A model generated the notes under the pieces. It searched no databases, was not told where the DNA came from, and saw nothing but the letters and a program-made list of their open reading frames with translations. Position numbers and translations under genes: made by a program. 64,000 bases of DNA from Synaphobranchus kaupii (lineage: Eukaryota > Chordata > Actinopteri > Anguilliformes > Synaphobranchidae): NCBI GenBank assembly GCA_029718625.1, contig CM056397.1, positions 248,001 through 312,000 of the forward strand, in the 5' to 3' direction. This document shows, one piece after another, positions 47,201 through 61,887 of the stretch. Numbering within the stretch: position 1 is the stretch's first letter; every line of letters begins with the position of its first letter.

Positions 47201-50200
47201 AATTCCCTCTGTATTTATCCACACTTTCTCAATATCTACCCCCACACCCTTTGTATTTACCCCCAGTTTCTCAGTATCTACCCCCACTCCCTCTGTATTT
47301 ACCCCCACTTCCTCAGTATCTACCCCCACTCCCTCTGTATTTACCTCCACTTCCTAATTATCTACCCCCACTCCCTCTGTATTTACCCCCACTTTCTCAG
47401 TATCTACCCCCACTCCCTCTGTATTTACCCCTTCTTCCTCAGTATCTACCCCCACTTTCTCAGTATCTACCCCCACTCCCTCTCTATTTACCCCCACTTT
47501 CTCAGTATCTACCCCCACTCCCTCTGTATTTACCTCCACTTCCTAATTATCTAGCCCCACTCCCTCTGTATTTACACCCACTTTCTCCGTATATACCCCA
47601 ATTCCCTCTGTATTTACCCACACTTTCTCAGTATCTACCCCCATTCCCTGTGTATTTACCCCCACTCCCTCTGTATCTACCCCCACTCCCTCTGTATTTA
47701 CCTCCACTTCCTAATTATCTACCCTACTCCCTCTGTATTTACACCCACTTTCTCAGTATCTACCCCAATTCCCTCTGTATTTATCCACACTTTCTCAATA
47801 TCTACCCCCACACCCTTTGTATTTACCCCCAGTTTCTCAGTATCTACCCCCACTCCCTCTGTATTTACCCCCACTTCCTCAGTATCTACCCCCACTCCCT
47901 CTGTATTTACACCCACTTTCTCAGTATCTACCCCAATTCCCTCTGTATTTACCCACACTTTCTCAGTATCTACCCCCACACCCTCTGTATTTACCCCCAC
48001 TTTCTCAGTATCTACCCCAATTCCCTCTGTATTTACCCACACTTTCTCAGTATCTACCCCCACACCCTCTGTATTTACCCCCACTTTCTCAGTGTCTACC
48101 CCCACTCCCTCTGTATTTATCCACACTTTCTCATTATCTACCCCCACACCCTCTGTATTTATCCACACTTTCTCAGTATCTACCCCCACTCCCTCTGTAT
48201 TTACCTCCACTTCCTAATTATCTACCCCCACTCCCTCTGTATTTACACCCACTTTCTCAGTATCTACCCCAATTCCCTCTGTATTTACCCACACTTTATC
48301 AGTATCTACCCCATTCCCTGTGTATTTACCCCCACTCCCTCTGTATCTACCCCCACTCCCTCTGTATTTACCTCCACTTCCTAATTATCTACCCCCACTC
48401 CCTCTCTATTTACCCCCACTTTCTCAGTATCTACCTCCACTCCCTCTGTATTTACCCACATTTTATCAGTATCTACCCCATTCCCTGTGTATTTACCCCC
48501 ACTCCCTCTGTATCTACCCCCACTCCCTCTGTATTTACCTCCAATTCCTAATTATCTAGCCTCACTCCCTCTGTATTTACACCCACTTTCTCCGTATCTA
48601 CCCCAATTCCCTCTGTATTTACCCACACTTTCTCAGTATCTACCCCCACACCCTCTGTATTTACCCCCACTTTCTCAGTATCTACCCCAATTCCCTCTGT
48701 ATTTACCAACACTTTCTCAGTATCTACACCCACACCCTTTGTATTTACCCCCAGTTTCTCAGTATCTACCCCCGCTCCCTCTGTATTTACCCCCACTTCC
48801 TCAGTATCTACCCCCACTCCCTCTGTATTTACACCCACTTTCTCAGTATCTACCCCAATTCCCTCTGTATTTACCCACACTTTCTCAGTATGTACCCCCA
48901 CTCCCTCTGTATTTACCTCCACTTCCTAATTATCTACCCCCACTCCCTCTCTATTTACCCCCACTTTCTCAGTATCTACCTCCACTCCCTCTGTATTTAC
49001 CCACACTTTCTCAGTATCTACCCCATTCCCTGTGTATTTACCCCCACTCCCTCTGTATTTACCCCCACTTTCTCAGTATCTACCCCCACTCCCTCTGTAT
49101 CTACCCCTAATTCCTCAGTATCTACCCCCACTTTCTCAGTATCTACCCCCACTCCCCCTGTATTTACCCACACTTTCTCAGTATCTACCCCCATTCCCTG
49201 TGTATTTACCCCCACTCCCTCTGTATTTACCTCCAATTCCTAATTATCTAGCCTCACTCCCTCTGTATTTACACCCACTTTCTCCGTATCTACCCCAATT
49301 CCCTCTGTATTTACCCACACTTTCTCAGTATCTACCCCCACACCCTCTGTATTTACCCCCACTTTCTCAGTATCTACCCCAATTCCCTCTGTATTTACCA
49401 ACACTTTCTCAGTATCTACACCCACACCCTTTGTATTTACCCCTAGTTTCTCAGTATCTACCCCCGCTCCCTCTGTATTTACCCCCACTTCCTCAGTATC
49501 TACCCCCACTCCCTCTGTATTTACACCCACTTTCTCAGTATCTACCCCAATTCCCTCTGTATTTACCCCCACTTTCTCAGTATCTACCCCAATTCCCTCT
49601 GTATTTACCCACACTTTCTCAGTATCTACCCCCACACCCTCTGTATTTACCCCCACTTTCTCAGTGTCTACCCCCACTCCCTCTGTATTTACCCACACTT
49701 TCTCAGTATCTACCCCCACACCCTCTGTATTTACCCACACTTTCTCAGTATCTACCCCCACTCCCTCTGTATTTACCTCCACTTCCTAATTATCTACCCC
49801 CACTCCCTCTGTATTTACACCCACTTTCTCAGTATCTACCCCAATTCCCTCTGTATTTACCCACACTTTATCAGTATCTACCCCATTCCCTGTGTATTTA
49901 CCCCCACTCCCTCTGTATCTACTCCCACTCCCTCTGTATTTACCTCCACTTCCTAATTATCTACCCCCACTCCCTCTCTATTTACCCCCACTTTCTCAGT
50001 ATCTACCCCCACTCCCTCTGTATTTACCCACACTTTCTCAGTATCTACCCCATTCCCTGTGTATTTACCCCCACTCCCTCTGTATTTACCCCTACTTTCT
50101 CAGTATCTACCCCCACTCCCTCTGTATTTACCCCTACTTCCTCAGTATCTACCCCCACTTTCTCAGTATCTACCCCCACTCCCCCTGTATTTACCCACAC

Positions 50201-53200
50201 TTTCTCAGTATCTAACCCCATTCCCTGTGTATTTACCCCCACTCCCTCTGTATTTACCTCGACTTCCTAATTATATACCCCCACTCCCTCTGTATTTACC
50301 TCCAGTTCCTAATTATCTAGCCCCACTCCCTCTGTATTTACACCCACTTTCTCCGTATCTACCCCAATTCCCTCTGTATTTACCCACACTTTCTCAGTAT
50401 CTACCCCCACTCCCTCTGTATTTACCCACACTTCCTCAGTATCTACCCCCATTCCCTATGTATTTAGCCACACTTCCTCAGTATCTACCCCCACTCCCTC
50501 TGTATTTACCCACAATTTATCAGTATCTATCCCCACTCCCTCTTTATTTACCCCTACTTCCACCGTATCTACCCCCTCTCCCTCTGTATTTACCCCCACT
50601 TTCTCAGTATCTACCCCCACTCCCTCTGTATTTACCCACACTTTCTCAGTATCTACCCCCACTCCCTCTGTATTTACCCCTACTTCCTCAGTATCTACCC
50701 CCACTTTGTCAGTATCTTCCCCCACGCCCTCTGTATTTACCCACACTTTCTCAGTATCTACCCCCACACCCTCTGTATTTACCCACACTTTCTCAGTATC
50801 TACCCCCACTCCCTCTGTATCTACCCCTACTTCCTCAGTATCTACCCCCACTTTCTCAGTATCTACCCCCATTCCCTGTGTATTTACCCCCACTCCCTCT
50901 GTATTTACCTCCAATTCCTAATTATCTAGCCCCACTCCCTCTGTATTTACACCCACTTTCTCTGTATCTACCCCAATTCCCTCTGTATTTACCAACACTT
51001 TCTCAGTATCTACCCCCACACCCTCTGTATTTACCTCCACTTTCTCAGTATCTACCCCAATTCCCTCTGTATTTACCCACACTTTCTCAGTATCTACCCC
51101 CACACCCTTTGTATTTACCCCCTGTTTCTCAGTATCTACCCCCGCTCCCTCTGTATTTACCCCCACTTCCTCAGTATCTACCCCCACTCCCTCTGTATTT
51201 ACACCCACTTTCTCAGTATCTACCCCAATTCCCTCTGTATTTACCCACACTTTCTCAGTATCTACCCCCACACCCTCTGTATTTACCCCCACTTTCTCAG
51301 TGTCTACCCCCACTCCCTCTGTGTTTACCCACACTTTCTCAGTATCTACCCCCACACCCTCTGTATTTACCCACACTTTCTCAGTATCTACCCCCACTCC
51401 CTCTGTATTTACACCCACTTTCTCAGTATCTACCCCAATTCCCTCTGTATTTACCCACACTTTATCAGTATCTACCCCATTCCCTGTGTATTTACCCCCA
51501 CTCCCTCTGTATCTACTCCCACTCCCTCTGTATTTACCTCCACTTCCTAATTATCTACCCCCACTCCCTCTCTATTTACCCCCACTTTCTCAGTATCTAC
51601 CCCCACTCCCTCTGTATTTACCCACACTTTCTCAGTATCTACCCCATTCCCTGTGTATTTACCCCCACTCCCTCTGTATTTACCCCTACTTTCTCAGTAT
51701 CTACCCCCACTCCCTCTGTATTTACCCCTACTTCCTCAGTATCTACCCCCACTTTCTCAGTATCTACCCCCACTCCCCCCTGTATTTACCCACACTTTCT
51801 CAGTATCTACCCCCATTCCCTGTGTATTTACCCCCACTCCCTCTGTATTTACCTCGACTTCCTAATTATCTACCCCCACTCCCTCTGTATTTACCTCCAG
51901 TTCCTAATTATCTAGCCCCACTCCCTCTGTATTTACACCCACTTTCTCCGTATCTACCCCAATTCCCTCTGTATTTACCCACACTTTCTCAGTATCTACC
52001 CCCACTCCCTCTGTATTTACCCCCACTTCCTCAGTATTTACCCCCATTCCCTATGTATTTATCCACACTTCCTCAGTATCTACCCCCACTCCTTCTGTAT
52101 TTACCCACAATTTATCAGTATCTACCCCCACTCCCTCTTTATTTACCCCTACTTCCACCGTATCTACCCCCTCTCCCTCTGTATTTACCCCCACTTTCTC
52201 AGTATCTACCCCCACTCCCTCTGTATTTACCCACACTTTCTCAGTATCTACCCCCACTCCCTCTGTATTTACCCCTACTTCCTCAGTATCTACCCCCACT
52301 TTGTCAGTATCTTCCCCCACTCCCTCTGTATTTACCCACACTTTCTCAGTATCTACCCCCACACCCTCTGTATTTACCCACACTTTCTCAGTATCTACCC
52401 CCACTCCCTCTGTATTTACCTCCACTTCCTAATTATCTACCCCTACTCCCTCTGTATTTACACCCACTTTCTCAGTATCTACCCCAATTCCCTCTGTATT
52501 TACCCACACTTTCTCAGTATCTACCCCCATTCCCTGTGAATTTACCCCCACTCCCTCTGTATCTCCCCCCACTCCCTCTGTATTTACCTCCACTTCCTAA
52601 TTATCTACCCCCACTCCCTCTGTATTTACCCCCACTTTCTCAGTATCTACCCCCACTCCCTCTGTATTTACCCACACTTTCTCAGTATCTACCCCATTCC
52701 CTGTGTATTTACCCCCACTCCCTCTGTATTTACCCACACTTTCTCAGTATCTACCCCCACTCCCTCTGGATTTAACCCTACTTCCTCAGTATCTGCCCCC
52801 ACTTTCTCAGTATCTACCCCCACTCCCTCTGTATTTACCCCCACTTTCTCAGTATCTACCCCCACTCCCTCTGTATTTACCTCCACTTCCTAATTATCTA
52901 GCCCCACTCCCTCTGTATTTACACCCACTTTCTCCGTATCTACCCCAATTCCCTCTGTATTTACCCACACTTTCTCAATATCTACCCCCACTCCCTCTGT
53001 ATTTACCTCCACTTCCTAATTATCTACCCCCACTCCCTCTGTATTTACCCCCACTTTCTCAGTATCTACCCCCACTCCCTCTGTATTTACCCCTTCTTCC
53101 TCAGTATCTACCCCCACTTTCTCAGTATCTACCCCCACTCCCTCTCTATTTACCCCCACTTTCTCAGTATCTACCCCCACTCCCTCTGTATTTACCTCCA

Positions 53201-56200
53201 CTTCCTAATTATCTAGCCCCACTCCCTCTGTATTTACACCCACTTTCTCCGTATATACCCCAATTCCCTCTGTATTTACCCACACTTTCTCAGTATCTAC
53301 CCCCATTCCCTGTGTATTTACCCCCACTCCCTCTGTATCTACCCCCACTCCCTCTGTATTTACCTCCACTTCCTAATTATCTACCCCACTCCCTCTGTAT
53401 TTACACCCACTTTCTCAGTATCTACCCCAATTCCCTCTGTATTTACCCACACTTTCTCAGTATCTACCCCCACACCCTCTGTATTTACCCCCACTTTCTC
53501 AGTATCTACCCCCACTCCCTCTGTATTTACCTCCACTTCCTAATTATCTAGCCCCACTCCCTCTGTATTTACACCCACTTTCTCCGTATCTACCCCAATT
53601 CCCTCTGTATTTACCCACACTTTCTCAATATCTACCCCCACTCCTTCTGTATTTACCTCCACTTCCTAATTATCTACCCCCACTCCCTCTGTATTTACCC
53701 CCACTTTCTCAGTATCTACCCCCACTCCCTCTGTATTTACCCCTTCTTCCTCAGTATCTACCCCCACTTTCTCAGTATCTACCCCCACTCCCTCTCTATT
53801 TACCCCCACTTTCTCAGTATCTACCCCCACTCCCTCTGTATTTACCTCCACTTCCTAATTATCTAGCCCCACTCCCTCTGTATTTACACCCACTTTCTCC
53901 GTATATACCCCAATTCCCTCTGTATTTACCCACACTTTCTCAGTATCTACCCCCATTCTCTGTGTATTTACCCCCACTCCCTCTGTATCTACCCCCACTC
54001 CCTCTGTATTTACCTCCACTCCCTCTGTATCTACCCCCACTCCCTCTTTATTTACCCCTACTTCCACCGTATCTACCCCCTCTCCCTCTGTATTTACCCC
54101 CACTTTCTCAGTATCTACCCCCACTCCCTCTGTATTTACCCACACTTTCTCAGTATCAACCCGCACTCCCTCTGTATTTACCCCTACTTCCTCAGTATCT
54201 ACCCCCACTTTGTCAGTATCTTCCCCCACTCCCTCTGTATTTACCCACACTTTCTCAGTATCTACCCCCACACCCTGTGTATTTACCCCCACTCCCTCTG
54301 TATTTACCTCGAGTTCCTAATTATCTACGCCCACTCCCTCTGTATTTACCTCCAGTTCCTAATTATCTAGCCCCACGCCCTCTGTATTTACACCCACTTT
54401 CTCCGTATCTACCCCAATTGCCTCTGTATTTACCCACACTTTCTCAGTATCTACCCCCACTACCTCTGTATTTACCCACACTTCCTCAGTATCTACCCCC
54501 ATTCCCTATGTATTTATCCACACTTCCTCAGTATCTACCCCCACTCCCTCTGTATTTACCCACAATTTATCAGTATCTACCCCCACTCCCTCTTTATTTA
54601 CCCCTACTTCCACCGTATCTACCCCCTCTCCCTCTGTATTTACCCCCACTTTCTCAGTATCTACCCCCACTCCCTCTGTATTTACCCACACTTTCTCAGT
54701 ATCTACCCCCACTCCCTCTGTATTTACCCCTACTTCCTCAGTATCTACCCCCACTTTGTCAGTATCTTCCCCCACTCCCTCTGTATTTACCCACACTTTC
54801 TCAGTATCTACCCCCACACCCTCTGTATTTACCCACACTTTCTCAGTATCTATCCCCACTCCCTCTGTATTTACCTCCACTTCCTAATTATCTACCCCCA
54901 CTCCCTCTGTATTTACACCCACTTTCTCAGTATCTAGCCCAATTCCCTCTGTATTTACCCACACTTTCTCAATATCTACCCCCATTCCCTGTGAATTTAC
55001 CCCCTCTCCCTCTGTATCTCCCCCCACTCCCTCTGTATTTACCTCCACTTCCTAATTATCTACCCCCACTCCCTCTGTATTTACCCCCACTTTCTCAGTA
55101 TCTACCCCCACTCCCTCTGTATTTACCCACACTTTCTCAGTATCTACCCCATTCCCTGTGTATTTACCCCCACTCCCTTTGTATTTACCCACACTTTCTC
55201 AGTATCTACCCCCACTCCCTCTGGATTTAACCCTACTTCCTCAATATCTACCCCCACTTTCTCAGTATCTACCCCCACTCCCTCTGTATTTACCCCCACT
55301 TTCTCAGTATCTACCCCCACTCCCTCTGTATTTACCTCCACTTCCTAATTATCTAGCCCCACTCCCTATGTATTTACACCCACTTTCTCCGTATCTACCC
55401 CAATTCCCTCTGTATTTACCCACACTTTCTCAATATCTACCCCCACACCCTTTGTATTTACCCCCAGTTTCTCAGTATCGACCCCCACTCCTTCTGTATT
55501 TACCCCCACTTCCTCAGTATCTACCCCCACTCCCTCTGTATTTACACCCACTTTCTCAGTATCTACCCCAATTCCCTCTGTATTTACCCACACTTTCTCA
55601 GTATCTACCCCCACACCCTCTGTATTTGCCCCCACTTTCTCAGTATCTACCCCAATTCCCTCTGTATTTACCCACACTTTCTCAGTATCTACCCCCACAC
55701 CCTCTGTATTTACCCCCCACTTTCTCAGTGTCTACCCCCACTCCCTCTGTATTTACCCACACTTTCTCAGTATCTACCCCCACACCCTTTGTATTTACCC
55801 ACACTTTCTCAGTATCTACCCCCACACCCTCTGTATTTACCCACACTTTCTCAGTATCTACCCCCACTCCCTCTGTATTTACACCCACTTTCTCAGTATC
55901 TACCCCAATTCCCTCTGTATTTACCCACACTTTCTCAGTATCTACCCCCACACCCTCTGTATTTACCCCCACTTTCTCAGTATCTACCCCAATTCCCTCT
56001 GTATTTACCCACACTTTCTCAGTATCTACCCCCACACCCTCTGTATTTACCCCCACTTTCTCAGTGTCTACCCCCACTCCCTCTGTATTTACCCACACTT
56101 TCTCAGTATCTACCCCCACACCCTCTGTATTTACCCACACTTTCTCAGTATCTACCCCCACTCCCTCTGTATTTACCTCCACTTCCTAATTATCTACCCC

Positions 56201-59200
56201 CACTCCCTCTGTATTTACACCCACTTTCTCCGTATCTACCCCAATTCCCTCTGTATTTACCCACACTTTCTCAGTATCTACCCCCACACCCTCTGTATTT
56301 ACCCACACTTTCTCAGTATCTACCCCCACTCCCTCTGTATTTACACCCACTTTCTCCGTATCTACCCCAATTCCCTCTGTATTTACCCACACTTTCTCAG
56401 TATCTACCCCCATTCCCTGTGTATTTACCCCCACTCCCTCTGTATCTACCCCCACTCCCTCTGTATTTACCTCCACTTCCTAATTATCTACCCTACTCCC
56501 TCTGTATTTACACCCACTTTCTCAGTATCTACCCCAATTCCCTCTGTATTTACCCACACTTTCTCAATATCTACCCCAACACCCTTTGTATTTACCCCCA
56601 GTTTCTCAGTATCTACCTCCACTCCCTCTGTATTTAGCCCCACTTCCTCAGTATCTACCCCCACTCCCTCTGTATTTACACCCACTTTCTCAGTATCTAC
56701 CCCAATTCCCTCTGTATTTACCCACACTTTCTCAGTATCTACCCCCACACCCTCTGTATTTACCCCCACTTTCTCAGTATCTACCCCAATTCCCTCTGTA
56801 TTTACCCACACTTTCTCAGTATCTACCCCCACACCCTCTGTATTTACCCACACTTTCTCAGTATCTACCCCCACTCCCTCTGTATTTACCTCCCCTTCCT
56901 AATTATCTACCCCCACTCCCTCTGTATTTACACCCACTTTCTCAGTATCTACCCCAATTCCCTCTGTATTTACCCACACTTTATCAGTATCTACCCCATT
57001 CCCTGTGTATTTACCCCCACTCCCTCTGTATCTACCCCACTCCCTCTGTATTTACCTCCACTTCCTAATTATCTACCCCCACTCCCTCTCTATTTACCCC
57101 CACTTTCTCAGTATCTACCCCCACTCCCTCTGTATTTACCCACACTTTCTCAGTATCTACCCCATTCCCTGTGTATTTACCCCCACTCCCTCTGTATTTA
57201 CCCCCACTTTCTCAGTATCGACCCCCACTCCCTCTGTATTTACCCCTACTTCCTCAGTATCTACCCCCACTTTCTCAGTATCTACCCCCACTCCCCCTGT
57301 ATTTACCCACACTTCCTCAGTATCTACCCCTACTCCCTCTTTATTTACCCCTACTTCCACCGTATCTACCCCCTCTCCCTCTGTATTTACCCCCACTTTC
57401 TCAGTATCTACCCCCACTCCCTCTGTATTTACCCACACTTTCTCAGTATCTACCCCCACTCCCTCTGTATTTACCCCTACTTCCTCAGTATCTACCCCCA
57501 CTTTGTCAGTATCTTCCCCCACTCCCTCTGTATTTACCCACACTTTCTCAGTATCTACCCCCACACCCTCTGTATTTACCCACACTTTCTCAGTATCTAT
57601 CCCCACTCCCTCTGTATTTACCTCCACTTCCTAATTATCTACCCCCACTCCCTCTGTATTTACACCCACTTTCTCAGTATCTACCCCAATTCCCTCTGTA
57701 TTTACCCACACTTTCTCAATATCTACCCCCATTCCCTGTGAATTTACCCCCTCTCCCTCTGTATCTCCCCCCACTCCCTCTGTATTTACCCCCACTTTCT
57801 CAGTATCTACCCCCACTCCCTCTGTATTTACCCCACACTTTCTCAGTATCTACCCCATTCCCTGTGTATTTACCCCCACTCCCTTTGTATTTACCCACAC
57901 TTTCTCAGTATCTACCCCCACTCCCTCTGGATTTAACCCTACTTCCTCAATATCTACCCCCACTTTCTCAGTATCTACCCCCACTCCCTCTGTATTTACC
58001 CCCACTTTCTCAGTATCTACCCCCACTCCCTCTGTATTTACCTCCACTTCCTAATTATCTAGCCCCACTCCCTATGTATTTACACCCACCTTTCTCCGTA
58101 TCTACCCCAATTCCCTCTGTATTTACCCACACTTTCTCAATATCTACCCCCACACCCTTTGTATTTACCCCCAGTTTCTCAGTATCGACCCCCACTCCTT
58201 CTGTATTTACCCCCACTTCCTCAGTATCTACCCCCACTCCCTCTGTATTTACACCCACTTTCTCAGTATCTACCCCAATTCCCTCTGTATTTACCCACAC
58301 TTTCTCAGTATCTACCCCCACACCCTCTGTATTTACCCCCACTTTCTCAGTATCTACCCCAATTCCCTCTGTATTTACCCACACTTTCTCAGTATCTACC
58401 CCCACACCCTCTGTATTTACCCCCACTTTCTCAGTGTCTACCCCCACTCCCTCTGTATTTACCCACACTTTCTCAGTATCTACCCCCACACCCTTTGTAT
58501 TTACCCACACTTTCTCAGTATCTACCCCCACACCCTCTGTATTTACCCACACTTTCTCAGTATCTACCCCCACTCCCTCTGTATTTACACCCACTTTCTC
58601 AGTATCTACCCCAATTCCCTCTGTATTTACCCACACTTTCTCAGTATCTACCCCCACTCCCTCTGTATTTACCCACACTTTCTCAGTATCTACCCCCACT
58701 CCCTCTGTATTTACCCCTACTTCCTCAGTATCTACCCCCACTTTGTCAGTATCTTCCCCCACTCCCTCTGTATTTACCCACACTTTCTCAGTATCTACCC
58801 CCACACCCTCTGTATTTACCCACACTTTCTCAGTATCTATCCCCACTCCCTCTGTATTTACCTCCACTTCCTAATTATCTACCCCCACTCCCTCTGTATT
58901 TACACCAACTTTCTCAGTATCTACCCCAATTCCCTCTGTATTTACCCACACTTTCTCAATATCTACCCCCATTCCCTGTGAATTTACCCCCTCTCCCTCT
59001 GTATCTCCCCCCACTCCCTCTGTATTTACCTCCACTTCCTAATTATCTACCCCCACTCCCTCTGTATTTACCCCCACTTTCTCAGTATCTACCCCCACTC
59101 CCTCTGTATTTACCCACACTTTCTCAGTATCTACCCCATTCCCTGTGTATTTACCCCCACTCCCTTTGTATTTACCCACACTTTCTCAGTATCTACCCCC

Positions 59201-59979
59201 ACTCCCTCTGGATTTAACCCTACTTCCTCAATATCTACCCCCACTTTCTCAGTATCTACCCCCACTCCCTCTGTATTTACCCCCACTTTCTCAGTATCTA
59301 CCCCCACTCCCTCTGTATTTACCTCCACTTCCTAATTATCTAGCCCCACTCCCTATGTATTTACACCCACTTTCTCCGTATCTACCCCAATTCCCTCTGT
59401 ATTTACCCACACTTTCTCAATATCTACCCCCACACCCTTTGTATTTACCCCCAGTTTCTCAGTATCGACCCCCACTCCTTCTGTATTTACCCCCACTTCC
59501 TCAGTATCTACCCCCACTCCCTCTGTATTTACACCCACTTTCTCAGTATCTACCCCAATTCCCTCTGTATTTACCCACACTTTCTCAGTATCTACCCCCA
59601 CACCCTCTGTATTTACCCCCACTTTCTCAGTATCTACCCCAATTCCCTCTGTATTTACCCACACTTTCTCAGTATCTACCCCCACACCCTCTGTATTTAC
59701 CCCCACTTTCTCAGTGTCTACCCCCACTCCCTCTGTATTTACCCACACTTTCTCAGTATCTACCCCCACACCCTTTGTATTTACCCACACTTTCTCAGTA
59801 TCTACCCCCACACCCTCTGTATTTACCCACACTTTCTCAGTATCTACCCCCACTCCCTCTGTATTTACACCCACTTTCTCAGTATCTACCCCAATTCCCT
59901 CTGTATTTACCCACACTTTCTCAGTATCTACCCCCACACCCTCTGTATTTACCCCCACTTTCTCAGTATCTACCCCAAT

Positions 59980-61887
59980 TCCCTCTGTATTTACCCACAC
60001 TTTCTCAGTATCTACCCCCACACCCTCTGTATTTACCCCCACTTTCTCAGTGTCTACCCCCACTCCCTCTGTATTTACCCACACTTTCTCAGTATCTACC
60101 CCCACACCCTCTGTATTTACCCACACTTTCTCAGTATCTACCCCCACTCCCTCTGTATTTACCTCCACTTCCTAATTATCTACCCCCACTCCCTCTGTAT
60201 TTACACCCACTTTCTCCGTATCTACCCCAATTCCCTCTGTATTTACCCACACTTTCTCAGTATCTACCCCCACACCCTCTGTATTTACCCACACTTTCTC
60301 AGTATCTACCCCCACTCCCTCTGTATTTACACCCACTTTCTCCGTATCTACCCCAATTCCCTCTGTATTTACCCACACTTTCTCAGTATCTACCCCCATT
60401 CCCTGTGTATTTACCCCCACTCCCTCTGTATCTACCCCCACTCCCTCTGTATTTACCTCCACTTCCTAATTATCTACCCTACTCCCTCTGTATTTACACC
60501 CACTTTCTCAGTATCTACCCCAATTCCCTCTGTATTTACCCACACTTTCTCAATATCTACCCCCACACCCTTTGTATTTACCCCCAGTTTCTCAGTATCT
60601 ACCTCCACTCCCTCTGTATTTAGCCCCACTTCCTCAGTATCTACCCCCACTCCCTCTGTATTTACACCCACTTTCTCAGTATCTACCCCAAATTCCCTCT
60701 GTATTTACCCACACTTTCTCAGTATCTACCCCCACACCCTCTGTATTTACCCCCACTTTCTCAGTATCTACCCCAATTCCCTCTGTATTTACCCACACTT
60801 TCTCAGTATCTACCCCCACACCCTCTGTATTTACCCACACTTTCTCAGTATCTACCCCCACTCCCTCTGTATTTACCTCCCCTTCCTAATTATCTACCCC
60901 CACTCCCTCTGTATTTACACCCACTTTCTCAGTATCTACCCCAATTCCCTCTGTATTTACCCACACTTTATCAGTATCTACCCCATTCCCTGTGTATTTA
61001 CCCCCACTCCCTCTGTATCTACCCCACTCCCTCTGTATTTACCTCCACTTCCTAATTATCTACCCCCACTCCCTCTCTATTTACCCCCACTTTCTCAGTA
61101 TCTACCCCCACTCCCTCTGTATTTACCCACACTTTCTCAGTATCTACCCCATTCCCTGTGTATTTACCCCCACTCCCTCTGTATTTACCCCCACTTTCTC
61201 AGTATCGACCCCCACTCCCTCTGTATTTACCCCTACTTCCTCAGTATCTACCCCCACTTTCTCAGTATCTACCCCCACTCCCCCTGTATTTACCCACACT
61301 TTCTCAGTATCTACCCCCATTCCCTGTGTATTTACCCCCACTCCCTCTGTATTTACCTCGACTTCCTAATTATCTACCCCCACTCCCTCTGTATTTACCT
61401 CCAATTCCTAATTATCTAGCCCCACTCCCTCTGTATTTACACCCACTTTCTCCGTATCTACCCCAATTCCCTCTGTATTTACCCACACTTTCTCAGTATC
61501 TACCCCCACTCCCTCTGTATTTACCCACACTTCCTCAGTATCTACCCCAATTCCCTCTGTATTTACCCACACTTTCTCAATATCTACCCCCACACCCTTT
61601 GTATTTACCCCCAGTTTCTCAGTATCGACCCCCACTCCTTCTGTATTTACCCCCACTTCCTCAGTATCTACCCCCACTCCCTCTGTATTTACACCCACTT
61701 TCTCAGTATCTACCCCAATTCCCTCTGTATTTACCCACACTTTCTCAGTATCTACCCCCACACCCTCTGTATTTGCCCCCACTTTCTCAGTATCTACCCC
61801 AATTACCTCTGTATTTACCCACACTTTCTCAGTATCTACCCCCACACCCTCTGTATTTACCCCCACTTTCTCAGTATCTACCCCAAT
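59980..61887. repeat. 1,908-bp higher-order repeat, copy 1
   Basis: Variant order repeats 1,908 bp downstream (for example 60992 with 62900, 61144 with 63052, 61801 with 63709). 1,908 is not a multiple of 21, so single-base indels inside the block are carried along. Confidence 0.85.
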